Below, piece by piece: positions 32,210 through 41,539 of a stretch of 46,112 bases of DNA; position 1 is the first letter of the stretch, and every line of letters starts with the position of its first letter. Below the pieces are notes generated by a model that saw only the letters and a program-made list of their open reading frames with translations, was not told the origin of the DNA and searched no databases. A program made the translations under genes and the position numbers. Location of the stretch: assembly GCA_902613175.1 (NCBI GenBank), contig CACMGJ010000017.1, positions 1-46,112 of the forward strand, written 5' to 3'. This stretch comes from Halieaceae bacterium (GTDB taxonomy: Bacteria; Pseudomonadota; Gammaproteobacteria; Pseudomonadales; Halieaceae).

Positions 32210-32225
32210 CCATATATAGATATGG
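32210..32225. promoter_or_regulatory. AT-rich inverted repeat between nfuA and the DUF2970 gene
   Basis: CCATAT and ATATGG flank a 4-bp spacer 7 bp before the DUF2970 start. A further copy of the half-element, CCATATATG, lies at 32189-32197. The spacing of 21 bp between the two CCATATAT copies is two helical turns, suggesting a regulator binding site. The factor is not recognised. Confidence 0.4.
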
Positions 32226-32232
32226 AAACCCG

Positions 32233-32418
32233 ATGTCATCGAAATTTAAACAGATCCTACAGAGCACGCTCGCCGCAGCTTTTGGCGTGCAAAGTCAAAA
32301 GAACCGCGAACAAGACTTTGAAGAAGGAAACGCCGGCTGGTTTATCCTAGCCGGCATTATCTTTACGGTGATTTTCATTTTCACCGTCTTAACCGTGGTG
32401 AACCTTGTTATCGCTTAG
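32233..32418 (+). CDS. DUF2970 family small membrane protein
   Basis: Conserved protein of unknown function, 61 residues, with the DUF2970 features: a short cytoplasmic head (FKQILQSTLAAAFGVQSQKNRE, split by a basic-acidic stretch) and one membrane helix at about residues 35-60 (FILAGIIFTVIFIFTVLTV). The start ATG 32233 is the only reasonable one. An AT-rich inverted repeat sits directly upstream. It is convergent with the small membrane-protein gene to its right; the two stop codons overlap. No experimental role is known to me. Confidence 0.85.
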   Translation: MSSKFKQILQSTLAAAFGVQSQKNREQDFEEGNAGWFILAGIIFTVIFIFTVLTVVNLVIA

Positions 32419-32525
32419 GCGGGAAGGCCCGACAGCCACTCCACAACACTCAATACAACCACCGACACAATTACAACGGCGACAACCGCATCGGCTGTGC
32501 TGTCATCAAAACTACTTTTTGCCAT
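32415..32525 (-). CDS. Predicted 36-residue single-span membrane protein
   Basis: A short reading frame not recovered by length-based gene calling. It opens with ATG 32525, preceded by GGGGGA 5 bp upstream, a strong ribosome binding site, and ends with TAA at 32415. The product begins MAKSSFDDSTADA, then has a Val-rich hydrophobic helix of about 19 residues ending before EWLSGLPA, so it should span the inner membrane once. It follows etfA by 35 bp on the same strand and overlaps the stop of the DUF2970 gene. I know no function; co-transcription with etfBA is likely. Homologue conservation would be the decisive test. Confidence 0.65.
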   Translation of the reverse strand: MAKSSFDDSTADAVVAVVIVSVVVLSVVEWLSGLPA

Positions 32526-32560
32526 AAATCCCCCGGAAAACAGGCAGTTATGAGACAAGC

Positions 32561-33490
32561 TTAAAGCGCTGACTCGAGTTCAGGAAGGGCCGCAAACAAA
32601 TCGGCAACAAGACCGTAATCTGCAACCTGGAAGATGGGCGCATCTTCGTCTTTATTGATTGCCACAATCACCTTGCTGTCCTTCATACCGGCGAGGTGCT
32701 GAATCGCACCAGAAATACCCACCGCAATATAGAGGTCGGGGGCGACAATCTTGCCAGTCTGACCAACTTGATAGTCGTTGGGGACAAAGCCCGCATCGAC
32801 CGCTGCTCGCGACGCACCGATGGCTGCATTTAACTTGTCGGCTATTCCTTCAAGCATTGAAAAGTTATCGCCATTCTGCATACCACGGCCACCTGAAATG
32901 ACTACCGATGCAGAGGTAAGTTCAGGTCTATCAGAGACCGCAACTTCTTCACCGATAAAGCTAGAAACACCAGCGTCATGAGCACCATCAACTGCCTGTG
33001 CGGACGCGCTCCCGCCTTCACCTGGTACTGCATCAAACGCAGTGGTTCGTACGGTGATTACTTTCTTGGCATCCGAGCTCTTAACAGTAGCAATAACGTT
33101 GCCTGCATAGATTGGACGCTCAAAGGTATCGGCATCGATAATCGCTGTGATGTCAGAGATCTGCGCCACGTCCAGCATAGCAGCAACGCGAGGCATCACA
33201 TTTTTGCCGTTGGCTGTGGCGGCAGCCAATACGGCATCATATCCCGCTGCTACATCTGCAACCACGAGGCTCACATTTTCGGCGAGCTGGTTTTCATAAG
33301 CGGCGTTATCAGCTAGTAATATTGAAGCCACACCAGGAACCGCTGCAGCTGCGTCAGCCGCTGCCTGACAGCCACTACCCACAACTAAAATATCGATGTC
33401 GCCACCCAACTGCTGTGCGGCCGCTACGGCATTCAATGTGGCTGCTTTGAGCGTTTGATTATCGTGTTCTGCAACAATTAACGTCTTCAT
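32561..33490 (-). CDS. etfA: Electron transfer flavoprotein alpha subunit
   Basis: FAD-binding subunit of the soluble carrier that takes electrons from acyl-CoA dehydrogenases and passes them to ETF-QO. The 309-residue protein has the C-terminal FAD domain signature [59 protein letters not shown] and [18 protein letters not shown]. The ATG start overlaps the etfB stop by 4 bp (ATGA), indicating coupling and equal synthesis. Confidence 0.97.
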   Translation of the reverse strand: MKTLIVAEHDNQTLKAATLNAVAAAQQLGGDIDILVVGSGCQAAADAAAAVPGVASILLADNAAYENQLAENVSLVVADVAAGYDAVLAAATANGKNVMPRVAAMLDVAQISDITAIIDADTFERPIYAGNVIATVKSSDAKKVITVRTTAFDAVPGEGGSASAQAVDGAHDAGVSSFIGEEVAVSDRPELTSASVVISGGRGMQNGDNFSMLEGIADKLNAAIGASRAAVDAGFVPNDYQVGQTGKIVAPDLYIAVGISGAIQHLAGMKDSKVIVAINKDEDAPIFQVADYGLVADLFAALPELESAL

Positions 33491-34239
33491 GAGATCACCT
33501 TCGCTTCGTTCTTGAGCTTATCGACTAATTGCTCAACTGATTCAACTTTTATACCCGCTGACCGCTCCGCAGGTGGCTTCACACCCACTAAGGTCACGTG
33601 CGACTGGATATCGACGCCTAGATCAGCCGGTGAAACAGTTTCTAAAGGCTTCTTTTTCGCCTTCATAATATTCGGCAAAGATGCATACCGAGGCTCGTTC
33701 AAGCGAAGATCGGTCGTTACTACCGCGGGGAGCTTGAGCTCAACCGTCTGCAGACCGCCATCAATTTCACGGGTTACCTGCACTGTACCGTCACCTACGT
33801 TGACTTCGGAAGCGAACGTGCCCTGCCCCATACCGGTAAGCGCAGCGAGCATCTGACCTGTCTGGTTGTTGTCGCCATCGATAGACTGCTTGCCCAGAAT
33901 AATCAGATCAGGTGATTCAGAGCCGATCACTCCCTTCAAAAGCTTGGCAACCTCTAGCGGCTCAGGACGACCTTCAGCTTCAACGTGGATGCCACGGTCT
34001 GCGCCCAACGCGAGTGCTGTGCGAATTTGCTCCTGGCAGCTTTTGTCGCCAATGGATGCAACAACAACTTCAGACGCTGTGCCTGCTTCCTTAAGACGTA
34101 CCGCTTCCTCCACTGCAATTTCACAGAATGGGTTTATCGCCATTTTGACATTGTTGAGCTCAACATCAGAGCCGTCGGCCTTGGCGCGCACCTTCACGTT
34201 GTAGTCCACAACGCGTTTAACTGCGACGAGTACCTTCAT
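33487..34239 (-). CDS. etfB: Electron transfer flavoprotein beta subunit
   Basis: AMP-binding subunit of the ETF dimer. The 250-residue protein starts [18 protein letters not shown] and contains [40 protein letters not shown] and [22 protein letters not shown], the recognition loop and ETF beta signature. ATG 34239, with GGAG 6 bp upstream, is preferred; a frame open from 34293 would add 18 atypical residues. It is divergent from ETF-QO across a 180-bp gap that should hold both promoters. Confidence 0.97.
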   Translation of the reverse strand: MKVLVAVKRVVDYNVKVRAKADGSDVELNNVKMAINPFCEIAVEEAVRLKEAGTASEVVVASIGDKSCQEQIRTALALGADRGIHVEAEGRPEPLEVAKLLKGVIGSESPDLIILGKQSIDGDNNQTGQMLAALTGMGQGTFASEVNVGDGTVQVTREIDGGLQTVELKLPAVVTTDLRLNEPRYASLPNIMKAKKKPLETVSPADLGVDIQSHVTLVGVKPPAERSAGIKVESVEQLVDKLKNEAKVIS

Positions 34240-34419
34240 AGCAACTCCACTGAAAGTTAACGTGTTTGAAAATAGTAGCCGATCAGAGATCAATTTGTTG
34301 CCCGCATTACTACATTTGCGAGGCGCGATACTTTAACATACCGCGAGTTCAAAAAAGCTATAGGTGATGCACATTTTGTGTCGATGTGGCCTATTGCGAT
34401 AGTTAATTGGAGGTGACTA

Positions 34420-36069
34420 GTGGAACGCGAATCCATGGAATTTGATGTAGTGGTTGTGGGGGCGGGACCTGCGGGTCTTTCGGCGGCCATCAAGCTCAGT
34501 CAATTGGCGCAGGGACACGAGCGCGAGGTCAGTATTTGCGTAGTTGAGAAAGGCTCTGAAGTGGGTGCTCATATTCTTTCAGGTGCAGTTCTTGAAACCA
34601 CAGCACTCGATGAGCTCTTGCCAGACTGGCGATCACTGGGGTCACCACTGAATACCGAAGTGACCAAGGACGTCTTCTACTACTACACTTCCGGCAAATC
34701 GGCTGCGCAAATTCCAAATCTGTTCCTACCGGCGCCTGTTCACAACGATGGCAATTACATCGTTTCCATGGGCAACGTCTGCCGCTGGCTTGCCGAGCAG
34801 GCAGAAAACATGGGCATCGAGGTCTACCCGGGCTTTGCCGCTGCCGAACTGTTATTCAATGATGATGGCTCGGTAAAAGGTGTTGCCACTGGCGACATGG
34901 GTATCAGTGCGGAGGGAGAACAGAAAGACTCCTACATGCCGGGCATGGAACTACACGCGAAGTACACGCTCTTCGCTGAAGGATGTCGTGGTCATCTGGG
35001 TAAAGAATTGATCGCCCACTTTGGGCTTGATGAAGGGAAAGACCCGCAACACTACGGCATTGGCATTAAAGAGGTTTGGCAAATCAAGCCCGAACTTCAC
35101 GAGGAAGGTAAGGTCATTCATGGACTGGGGTGGCCGCTATCAGAGAGCGGCTCCTCCGGTGGCGCCTTCATGTATCACGCCGAGAACAACGAGGTTTATA
35201 TAGGCTTAATTACCGACCTCAATTATTCGAACCCTCACGTCAGTCCTTTCGAAGAGTTCCAGCGCTGGAAGACTCACCCCAAGACTGCAAAGTATCTCGA
35301 GGGTGCTGAACGCCTTGCCTATGGCGCTCGGGCGCTGGCAAAAGGTGGACTTAACTCACTACCCCAGATGAACTTCCCCGGTGGACTCATCATTGGCTGT
35401 GATGCGGGCACGCTCAACGCGGTCAAGATCAAGGGCAATCACACAGCCATGAAGAGCGGCATATTGGCAGCTGAGGAAGTTGCTACAGCCCTTATGTCCG
35501 AAACCCCGGCTACTGATCTAGTGGGCTTCGAGCAGCGGGTTGCAGACTCTTGGCTGGGCAAGGAATTAAAAGCGAGTCGCAACTTTGCAGGTTACATGCA
35601 CACGTTCGGAGCGCTTTTAGGATCCGCTGCGGTGTGGTTTGACCAGACCATTATGCGGGGCAATATGCCGTTCACACTCCGCGACAAGAAGCCTGACTAC
35701 GCCTGTCTTGAGCCCGCCGCGTCATCGAAGAAAATCGATTATCCGAAGCCCGATAATGTGCTGACCTTTGATCGCTTGTCGTCAGTCTTCTTGTCAAATA
35801 CCAATCATGAAGAAGATCAGCCCTGTCACTTGCAGCTGGTTGACACCGCGATTCCGATCCAGGTCAACCTTCCGACCTACGACGAGCCCGCTCAACGCTA
35901 CTGCCCTGCGGGAGTGTATGAAGTAATCACAGATGGTGACGAACCGCGCTTTCAGATTAATGCTCAGAACTGCGTTCACTGTAAGACCTGCGATATTAAG
36001 GATCCCTCACAGAATATTCGCTGGGTAACCCCTGAAGGCTTGGGTGGGCCGAACTACCCCAATATGTAA
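34420..36069 (+). CDS. Electron transfer flavoprotein-ubiquinone oxidoreductase
   Basis: Membrane-associated flavoprotein that moves electrons from reduced ETF to ubiquinone, linking beta-oxidation to respiration. The 549-residue protein has the FAD motif VVVVGAGPAGLSAAI (GAGPAG at 14-19), GAHILSGAVLE, the ubiquinone-site segments around GGAFMYHAENNEVYIGL and GGLIIGCDAGTLN, and the 4Fe-4S ligands Cys495, Cys518, Cys521 and Cys524 near the C-terminus. The start is GTG 34420 because GGAGGT lies 5 bp before it. A hairpin terminator follows. Confidence 0.96.
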   Translation: MERESMEFDVVVVGAGPAGLSAAIKLSQLAQGHEREVSICVVEKGSEVGAHILSGAVLETTALDELLPDWRSLGSPLNTEVTKDVFYYYTSGKSAAQIPNLFLPAPVHNDGNYIVSMGNVCRWLAEQAENMGIEVYPGFAAAELLFNDDGSVKGVATGDMGISAEGEQKDSYMPGMELHAKYTLFAEGCRGHLGKELIAHFGLDEGKDPQHYGIGIKEVWQIKPELHEEGKVIHGLGWPLSESGSSGGAFMYHAENNEVYIGLITDLNYSNPHVSPFEEFQRWKTHPKTAKYLEGAERLAYGARALAKGGLNSLPQMNFPGGLIIGCDAGTLNAVKIKGNHTAMKSGILAAEEVATALMSETPATDLVGFEQRVADSWLGKELKASRNFAGYMHTFGALLGSAAVWFDQTIMRGNMPFTLRDKKPDYACLEPAASSKKIDYPKPDNVLTFDRLSSVFLSNTNHEEDQPCHLQLVDTAIPIQVNLPTYDEPAQRYCPAGVYEVITDGDEPRFQINAQNCVHCKTCDIKDPSQNIRWVTPEGLGGPNYPNM

Positions 36070-36077
36070 CACCAAAG

Positions 36078-36118
36078 CTCCCTACTTTAGCTGCAGAGTT
36101 AAAGCAGGGAGTACTTTT
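36078..36118 (+). terminator. Terminator of the ETF-QO gene, overlapping the DUF1285 gene end
   Basis: A 12-bp inverted repeat with one mismatch (CTCCCTACTTTA and TAAAGCAGGGAG) and a 10-nt loop starts 9 bp after the ETF-QO stop, followed by TACTTTT. The right arm contains the last codons of the convergent DUF1285 gene, whose stop codon begins in the arm and ends in the loop. Confidence 0.75.
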
Positions 36119-36674
36119 GACCACCACTCTCGACGCATCCATGGTCATCAGCCATGTCTACCAGGCGATACCACGCCGCACGCGTGAACAATGCAGTGAG
36201 CTTATTCGGTAGTGATATGAACGCAGCGCCGGCAGCCGCTGGCTCTTGTGTCAGTCCAGTCTCGTCGTTGAGGTAGAAAACACCGCCTGAATTGAGGATA
36301 AGTCCAAGGCGACTTTGCCCTGTCGTTGTATCATCGACGCGCGTAGCGTCTACGACCATCAGTGGATGTAACGCCACCGCGACTTCCACCTTTTCTGCCG
36401 GGGTAACGAGGTAATAGGCGCCATCGTCCTCACGTCGTAATAGTCCAGCAAACAGCGATACCAGCTCGACCCGCTTTATTTCAGATCCTTCATGAAACCA
36501 GCGCCCATCGCGATCGATGGCTATATCCACAAAGCCACAATTACTGGGATTCCATTGATCAAGCGGGTAAGGCTGACGACCGTTGACACTGCCAGAGAAT
36601 ATTGCCGGCGAATCTCCTACCGCCGAAACAGACCCAGCGTTGCGCACGAGTCGCGCAAATGCGTCGTCAGCCAC
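36099..36674 (-). CDS. DUF1285 domain-containing protein
   Basis: Conserved protein of unknown function, 191 residues. The DUF1285 signature is clear: DIAIDRDGRWFHEGSEIKR near residues 50-68, LFAGLLRREDDGAYYLVTPAEK, and VALHPLMVVDA, with a C-terminal WYRLVDMA. No signal peptide or membrane helix is visible. The GTG start at 36674 lies 11 bp after the ppiD stop, so it is probably the last gene of a ppiD-DUF1285 unit. The 3' end is inside the ETF-QO terminator. Confidence 0.87.
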   Translation of the reverse strand: MADDAFARLVRNAGSVSAVGDSPAIFSGSVNGRQPYPLDQWNPSNCGFVDIAIDRDGRWFHEGSEIKRVELVSLFAGLLRREDDGAYYLVTPAEKVEVAVALHPLMVVDATRVDDTTTGQSRLGLILNSGGVFYLNDETGLTQEPAAAGAAFISLPNKLTALFTRAAWYRLVDMADDHGCVESGGQKYSLL

Positions 36675-36685
36675 AAACAGTCACT

Positions 36686-38560
36686 CTAGCGAATGACAAC
36701 ATCGCCTCTTCGTTTCAAATCAGCCATGAACTCCTGCCTTAGCAGTGATGCACTGACGTCTGATACTTCGCGCAGTAAAGCGTCCCTCTCGACACCCACC
36801 ATGGTGTCTTCGCGACCGGCTTGAGTCCTTGCAAGTTGAACAAGCGCATAACTTTCGTCATCGAGTCGAACGGCACTCACGGTTTCAGTGTCTGTAGACC
36901 GCTTACTGAATGCCGACTGCAGCACCGCTGAGGGTAGATTGACGTTTTGCCGCGTAGCAGCCAACTCAACCCGCCATTCGTACCCCTTAGCCGATGAAAC
37001 GGATTCAAGTGTCTCACCTGCCGAGAGCGATGCATTGACCTCATCAACCAAGGTCGTCATAGCACGATCCTTGGCCTCGGACGCGAGTTGTGCCTCGATA
37101 CCGTCACGAACCTCCGCTAAAGGTTTTATTCCCTCGGGCAGACGTTCCTTGACAGCCATGGCGACAAAGCGAGAACCCGATAACTCGATCACGTCACTAT
37201 TGTTGCCGTCGATCAAAACATCCTCCGAGAACGCTGCGTTCCGAAGCGATGATTCCACAAAGAGGCCTTCGCCTTCATCGCGCGAAAATGGCTGAGAGAT
37301 CGATACTGGCACACCGAGTTGCTCGGCAGCAGTCGCCAAACCGCTTGAGGTAAAGACGAGATCACGGAGTTGATCAACCGCGATCAGTAAATCTCGCTGT
37401 GTCTGTGCAGTCTGCAGACTTTCAGTGATTTCGGCACGTAGAAGCTCATCCGGAACCTGCTCAGCCGCAGACCGGCTTTTAACCAAGATGAAGTGAGTCC
37501 CGGCATCCGTTGTCACGGGGGACGAAATACCACCCACTTCCAAAGAAGCAATAGCATCTTCCATTGCATCGGGAAAAACCGAGCCGTCTGTGAAACCTAG
37601 GTCACCGCCGACGAAGGATGAACCAATATCATCCGAGGCGTCAGCTGCAATTGCTGCAAAATCTTCCGCGGCGGCGAGTCGAGACCCTACCTCATCGATT
37701 CGTGAAGCATAGGCTTCGTCTGTCTCGTCACCATCCTGAATCAATAGGATGTGTGCCACCTCTGACTGCGCCTTGGTCTCATAGTCAGCAAGAGCGTCAG
37801 CGAGCTGTGCTTCCAACTCCGCATCCTCCACAGGCAAAGCGTATTGAGCCGGATTTAGCTCTATAAACTCCACACTAAGACGCTCGGGTTGGGCAAATAG
37901 CCCCGGATTAGTCTCATAGAATGCCGAAATAGTCGCGTCATCAACGTCAGAAGCGGCGGAGAGCGCCGCGTCTGGCACAACCAAGAAGCGTACGTCTCTG
38001 CGCTCGACTACGACGTCAATGGCTGCTCTCGCCTCTACAGGCGTTATGAAGTCCGCATCAGCAATGATCGACTCCAATTTGATAAGTTGGTCGGTATTAC
38101 CCTGCTCTGCGCGATATTGATCTGCCGATAGACCATTGGAGCGCAACACATCACGGTAATAGTCAGCGGAGAAGCTACCGTCCACTTCAAATGTTGGGTT
38201 ACCAATAATACTGCGGCGTACTGCCTCGGGAGACGCGGTGACACCAAGCGCAGTTGCGTAATCCTCAAGAAGCGCGCGATCGATCAGATTATTTAAGACT
38301 CCGGGCCTCAGAAGATCGTCATCAAGCAAGCTTGGATCTAATTGATCACCGTATATCTCGGATAACTGGCGGCGCTGCTGTTCAATCGCAAATTGGAGCT
38401 CGTTAAAAGAGATTTCGCGATCATTCACCTTAGCCGCGCCCGATTGAGCACCACCAAACGTTAATGACTCAGCGCCCGTTAGGACAAACGACAACACGAT
38501 TAAACCAATAACCACCAATACCCATGGGCTCTTCACGCCCTCTCGCATGCTCTGAAGCAT
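36686..38560 (-). CDS. ppiD: Periplasmic folding chaperone PpiD
   Basis: Inner-membrane-anchored periplasmic chaperone near the SecYEG exit. The 624-residue protein has a short cytoplasmic start, one membrane anchor at about 14-31 (WVLVVIGLIVLSFVLTG), a SurA-like N-terminal domain (DREISFNELQFAIEQQRRQL) and a central parvulin-like domain (SEVAHILLIQDGDET to SPVTTDAGTHFILVKSRS, about 240-365), then a C-terminal helical region. In E. coli the parvulin domain of PpiD is inactive. Its place downstream of hupB is conserved in gammaproteobacteria. Confidence 0.95.
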   Translation of the reverse strand: MLQSMREGVKSPWVLVVIGLIVLSFVLTGAESLTFGGAQSGAAKVNDREISFNELQFAIEQQRRQLSEIYGDQLDPSLLDDDLLRPGVLNNLIDRALLEDYATALGVTASPEAVRRSIIGNPTFEVDGSFSADYYRDVLRSNGLSADQYRAEQGNTDQLIKLESIIADADFITPVEARAAIDVVVERRDVRFLVVPDAALSAASDVDDATISAFYETNPGLFAQPERLSVEFIELNPAQYALPVEDAELEAQLADALADYETKAQSEVAHILLIQDGDETDEAYASRIDEVGSRLAAAEDFAAIAADASDDIGSSFVGGDLGFTDGSVFPDAMEDAIASLEVGGISSPVTTDAGTHFILVKSRSAAEQVPDELLRAEITESLQTAQTQRDLLIAVDQLRDLVFTSSGLATAAEQLGVPVSISQPFSRDEGEGLFVESSLRNAAFSEDVLIDGNNSDVIELSGSRFVAMAVKERLPEGIKPLAEVRDGIEAQLASEAKDRAMTTLVDEVNASLSAGETLESVSSAKGYEWRVELAATRQNVNLPSAVLQSAFSKRSTDTETVSAVRLDDESYALVQLARTQAGREDTMVGVERDALLREVSDVSASLLRQEFMADLKRRGDVVIR

Positions 38561-38601
38561 TAGATTTACCCTGTTATTACCTTGAAGAAATTAGTTGCCA
38601 C

Positions 38602-38626
38602 AAAAAAAGGCGCACGAGGCGCCCTT
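38602..38626 (-). terminator. Rho-independent terminator of hupB
   Basis: Read on the minus strand, an 8-bp stem with one G-T pair (AAGGGCGC, CTCGT loop, GCGCCTTT) runs into seven T. It lies 34 bp after the hupB stop and before ppiD, separating the two transcripts. Confidence 0.88.
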
Positions 38627-38659
38627 CTCATTCTCAGCCCCAGCTGAGATTTTACACCA

Positions 38660-38935
38660 TTACGAGTTGCACGCGTCCTTCAACGCCTTACCTGCTTTGA
38701 AGCCAGGTGTGTTTGACGCAGCAATCTTGATTGTCTCACCCGTGCGTGGGTTGCGACCGTCGCGTGCTGCACGTGGCTTCACAGAAAACGTTCCGAAACC
38801 TACAAGAGATACGTTGCCACCGTTAGAGAGCTCTGAAGTAATAGCTGCGACTGTTGCATCAAGTGCACGACCAGCAGCTGCCTTTGGGAGATCTGCTTCT
38901 GAAGCGATAGCATCAATTAATTCATTTTTATTCAC
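38660..38935 (-). CDS. hupB: DNA-binding protein HU-beta
   Basis: Small nucleoid protein that bends DNA without sequence preference, acting as a homodimer or with HU-alpha. The 91-residue product [18 protein letters not shown]... contains [21 protein letters not shown], the beta-arm with its Pro tip, and ends in KALKDACNS. The start is GTG with GAGGA 6 bp before it. A consensus-like promoter precedes it and a terminator follows, so it is an independent unit between lon and ppiD, as in E. coli. Confidence 0.96.
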   Translation of the reverse strand: MNKNELIDAIASEADLPKAAAGRALDATVAAITSELSNGGNVSLVGFGTFSVKPRAARDGRNPRTGETIKIAASNTPGFKAGKALKDACNS

Positions 38936-38983
38936 AATAAATCCTCGGTATATGCTTTAGTAAAATGCCTGAAACTCAGGATT

Positions 38984-39012
38984 AGGCTACCTTTGCGGAC
39001 AATCAGGGTCAA
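38984..39012 (-). promoter_or_regulatory. Sigma-70-type promoter of hupB
   Basis: On the minus strand TTGACC (39012-39007) and TAGCCT (38989-38984) are separated by exactly 17 bp, with the GTG start about 50 bp downstream. The -35 matches five of six consensus bases; the -10 is weaker. Confidence 0.6.
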
Positions 39013-39065
39013 TCCAGAAATGTAAAAATTTCTTAATTTTTTCGCTCAAACAGACTTAAATCGTG

Positions 39066-41486
39066 TCAATGAGAGGTAGCTCGCGCTTCACCCTCTTCTT
39101 GCCCCTCTGAACCCGCCACTTTTGCCTCGTTTGTGCCGGCCAGATACTCATCGTCGCTCAATGGTTGAGGTGACGATTCAAGGGCGATTTCAAGTACTTC
39201 ATCAATCCATTTCACAGGCTTGATATCGAGCTTATCCTTGATGGTGTCCGGCACCTCTGCGAGATCACGCTCATTCTCATGTGGAATGACGACCGTCTTG
39301 ATGCCACCGCGGCGCGCAGCGAGCAGTTTCTCTTTAAGTCCACCAATGGCCAGAACCTCTCCTCGTAAGGTGATTTCTCCGGTCATGGCGACGTCAGCGC
39401 GCACCGGAATATTCGTGGCGACACTAACAAGCGCGGTACACATTCCAATGCCGGCGCTTGGGCCGTCCTTCGGTGTTGCACCTTCCGGCACGTGGATATG
39501 GAGGTCGTGCGTATCGTGATATTGGGCTGGAATACCCAGACCCTGCGAGCGCGAGCGAACGACTGTCATCGCAGCCTGAATCGATTCTTGCATGACATCG
39601 CCAAGACTACCTGTCCGAACGTGACGTCCCTTACCACTGACCGATGCCGCCTCAATCGTGAGGAGCTCACCACCTACCGACGTCCATGCGAGACCCGTGA
39701 CCTCGCCAACCTGATTAGCCTCGTCAGCCACACCAAAGGTGAACTTGCGCACACCTAGCAGGTCCTCAAGGTTCTCAGAGGTGACTTCGGTACCGGACTG
39801 CCAGTCCTCCAGTGCTAGCTTTTTAACGACTTTACGGCAAACCTTTGCAAGCTCCCGCTCCATCGCTCGAACACCGGCTTCGCGTGTGTAGTAACGGACA
39901 ATATCGAGAATTGCTTCGTCCGCAACGCTAATCTCAGCGGGCTTTAACCCGTTTACCTTGACCTGCTTGGGCAGAAGATATTTACGCGCGATGCTGAGCT
40001 TCTCGTCCTCCGTGTACCCTGGGATTCGAATTACTTCCAAACGGTCCAACAATGGGCCGGGAATACTCATGGTGTTTGAGGTACAAACAAACATGACATC
40101 CGACAGGTCGTAATCCACCTCAAGGTAGTGGTCGTTAAAGGCGTGATTTTGCTCCGGATCGAGCACCTCGAGCATTGCTGATGCAGGGTCCCCGCGATGA
40201 TCCATGCCCATCTTGTCAATTTCATCCAATAAGAACAGCGGATTACGAACCCCGACCTTGACCATCTTTTGAATCAACTTACCCGGCATCGAGCCAATAT
40301 AGGTACGCCGGTGTCCTCGAACCTCAGCCTCGTCACGCACACCACCGAGGGCCATACGAACAAACTTACGATTAGTCGACTTAGCGATAGACTCACCCAA
40401 TGAAGTTTTACCTACCCCGGGAGGTCCAACGAGACAAAGTACTGGGCCTTTAAGCTTTCTGACCCGCTTTTGAACGGCCAGGTACTCAAGAATACGGTCT
40501 TTTACCTCTTCCAGTCCGTAATGATCCTGATCGAGGATGGTCTGAGCCCGCTTGATATCGTGCTTAACCTTGCTACGCTTTGCCCAAGGAACACCAACCA
40601 ACCACTCAATGTAGCCCCTCACCACCGAGGCTTCAGCCGACATGGGTGACATCATTTTGAGCTTACTCAGCTCGGAATTCGCCTTTTCAATGGCCTCATC
40701 CGACATCTTGGCTTCATCAATACGATTCTGAAGCTCATCGATCTCATTAGGTGCGTCGTCCATTTCCCCCAGCTCTTTTTGAATGGCTTTCATCTGCTCA
40801 TTCAAGTAGTACTCACGCTGGCTTTTTTCCATCTGCTTTTTAACGCGACCGCGTATTTTCTTCTCGACTTGGAACAGATCGATCTCTGAATCCATGAGAG
40901 ACATCAAGTGCTCGAGTCGAGCCTTAACCGCAGACATCTCTAGAATGTTTTGCTTTTCCTGCAAATCCACCGACATATGCGCGGCTATCGTGTCGGCAAG
41001 CCGACCGGGCTCATCAATGCCGGAAAGCGATGTCAGTACTTCGCTGGGCACCTTCTTGCTGACATTCACGTATTTTTCGAAGTGATCTACCGTCTCGCGA
41101 ATCGCCGCATCAGTATCGGCATCATCGAGATCCTCACACTCGATTTGCCGCACTGTAGCCATCGAAAAGGTTTCACCCGTATCGATAGCCTCAATAGCCG
41201 CGCGCTCACTGCCCTCTACCAGCACCTTAATCGTGCCATCAGGCAATTTGAGAAGTTGAAGAATCGTGGAGACGGTGCCTACCTGGTACAGGTCGTCCAC
41301 ATCGGGATTATCATCAGGGGCGTGGCGTTGAGCGACCAGCAGTACGTGCTTATTACCCGCCATGGCGCGTTCCAGCGCTTCAATCGATCGCTCGCGGCCG
41401 ACGAATAGCGGAAGCACCATGTGGGGATAAACCACTACGTCACGAAGTGGGAGCAACGGTAACTGAAGGGCGGATGTATCGCTCAT
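39066..41486 (-). CDS. lon: ATP-dependent protease Lon
   Basis: AAA+ serine protease for damaged and regulatory proteins. The 806-residue protein has the N-terminal LAN domain (PLLPLRDVVVYPHMVLPLFVG), a coiled-coil region with REYYLNEQMKAIQKELGE, the AAA+ module with Walker A GPPGVGKT at about 354-361, and the protease domain with the nucleophile Ser677 in KDGPSAGIGM and its Lys about 43 residues later in the segment GGLKEKLLAARRGG. ATG 41486 is chosen because GGAG lies 6 bp before it; starts at 41492 and 41498 are possible. A heat-shock-type promoter precedes it. Confidence 0.97.
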   Translation of the reverse strand: MSDTSALQLPLLPLRDVVVYPHMVLPLFVGRERSIEALERAMAGNKHVLLVAQRHAPDDNPDVDDLYQVGTVSTILQLLKLPDGTIKVLVEGSERAAIEAIDTGETFSMATVRQIECEDLDDADTDAAIRETVDHFEKYVNVSKKVPSEVLTSLSGIDEPGRLADTIAAHMSVDLQEKQNILEMSAVKARLEHLMSLMDSEIDLFQVEKKIRGRVKKQMEKSQREYYLNEQMKAIQKELGEMDDAPNEIDELQNRIDEAKMSDEAIEKANSELSKLKMMSPMSAEASVVRGYIEWLVGVPWAKRSKVKHDIKRAQTILDQDHYGLEEVKDRILEYLAVQKRVRKLKGPVLCLVGPPGVGKTSLGESIAKSTNRKFVRMALGGVRDEAEVRGHRRTYIGSMPGKLIQKMVKVGVRNPLFLLDEIDKMGMDHRGDPASAMLEVLDPEQNHAFNDHYLEVDYDLSDVMFVCTSNTMSIPGPLLDRLEVIRIPGYTEDEKLSIARKYLLPKQVKVNGLKPAEISVADEAILDIVRYYTREAGVRAMERELAKVCRKVVKKLALEDWQSGTEVTSENLEDLLGVRKFTFGVADEANQVGEVTGLAWTSVGGELLTIEAASVSGKGRHVRTGSLGDVMQESIQAAMTVVRSRSQGLGIPAQYHDTHDLHIHVPEGATPKDGPSAGIGMCTALVSVATNIPVRADVAMTGEITLRGEVLAIGGLKEKLLAARRGGIKTVVIPHENERDLAEVPDTIKDKLDIKPVKWIDEVLEIALESSPQPLSDDEYLAGTNEAKVAGSEGQEEGEARATSH

Positions 41487-41511
41487 AATCATCTCCAAAT
41501 GTTTAGGGTAG

Positions 41512-41539
41512 AGATGGGGGCTTTTTCACCAATCTCAAG
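41512..41539 (-). promoter_or_regulatory. Candidate sigma-32 heat-shock promoter of lon
   Basis: On the minus strand CTTGAG (41539-41534), a 14-bp spacer and CCCCATCT (41519-41512) closely match the RpoH consensus (CTTGAA, 13-15 bp, CCCCATNT). It lies 26 bp before ATG 41486, in the 70-bp clpX-lon gap. The same bases form a 7-bp inverted repeat (GGGGCTT / AAGCCCC, 41517-41543). Confidence 0.75.

Noticed and set aside
34256-34268. CAAAC-AC-GTTAA on the minus strand before etfB as a PsrA-type fatty-acid operator
   Set aside because: Only one half-site fits well and no partner or regulator gene is seen; too weak to claim.
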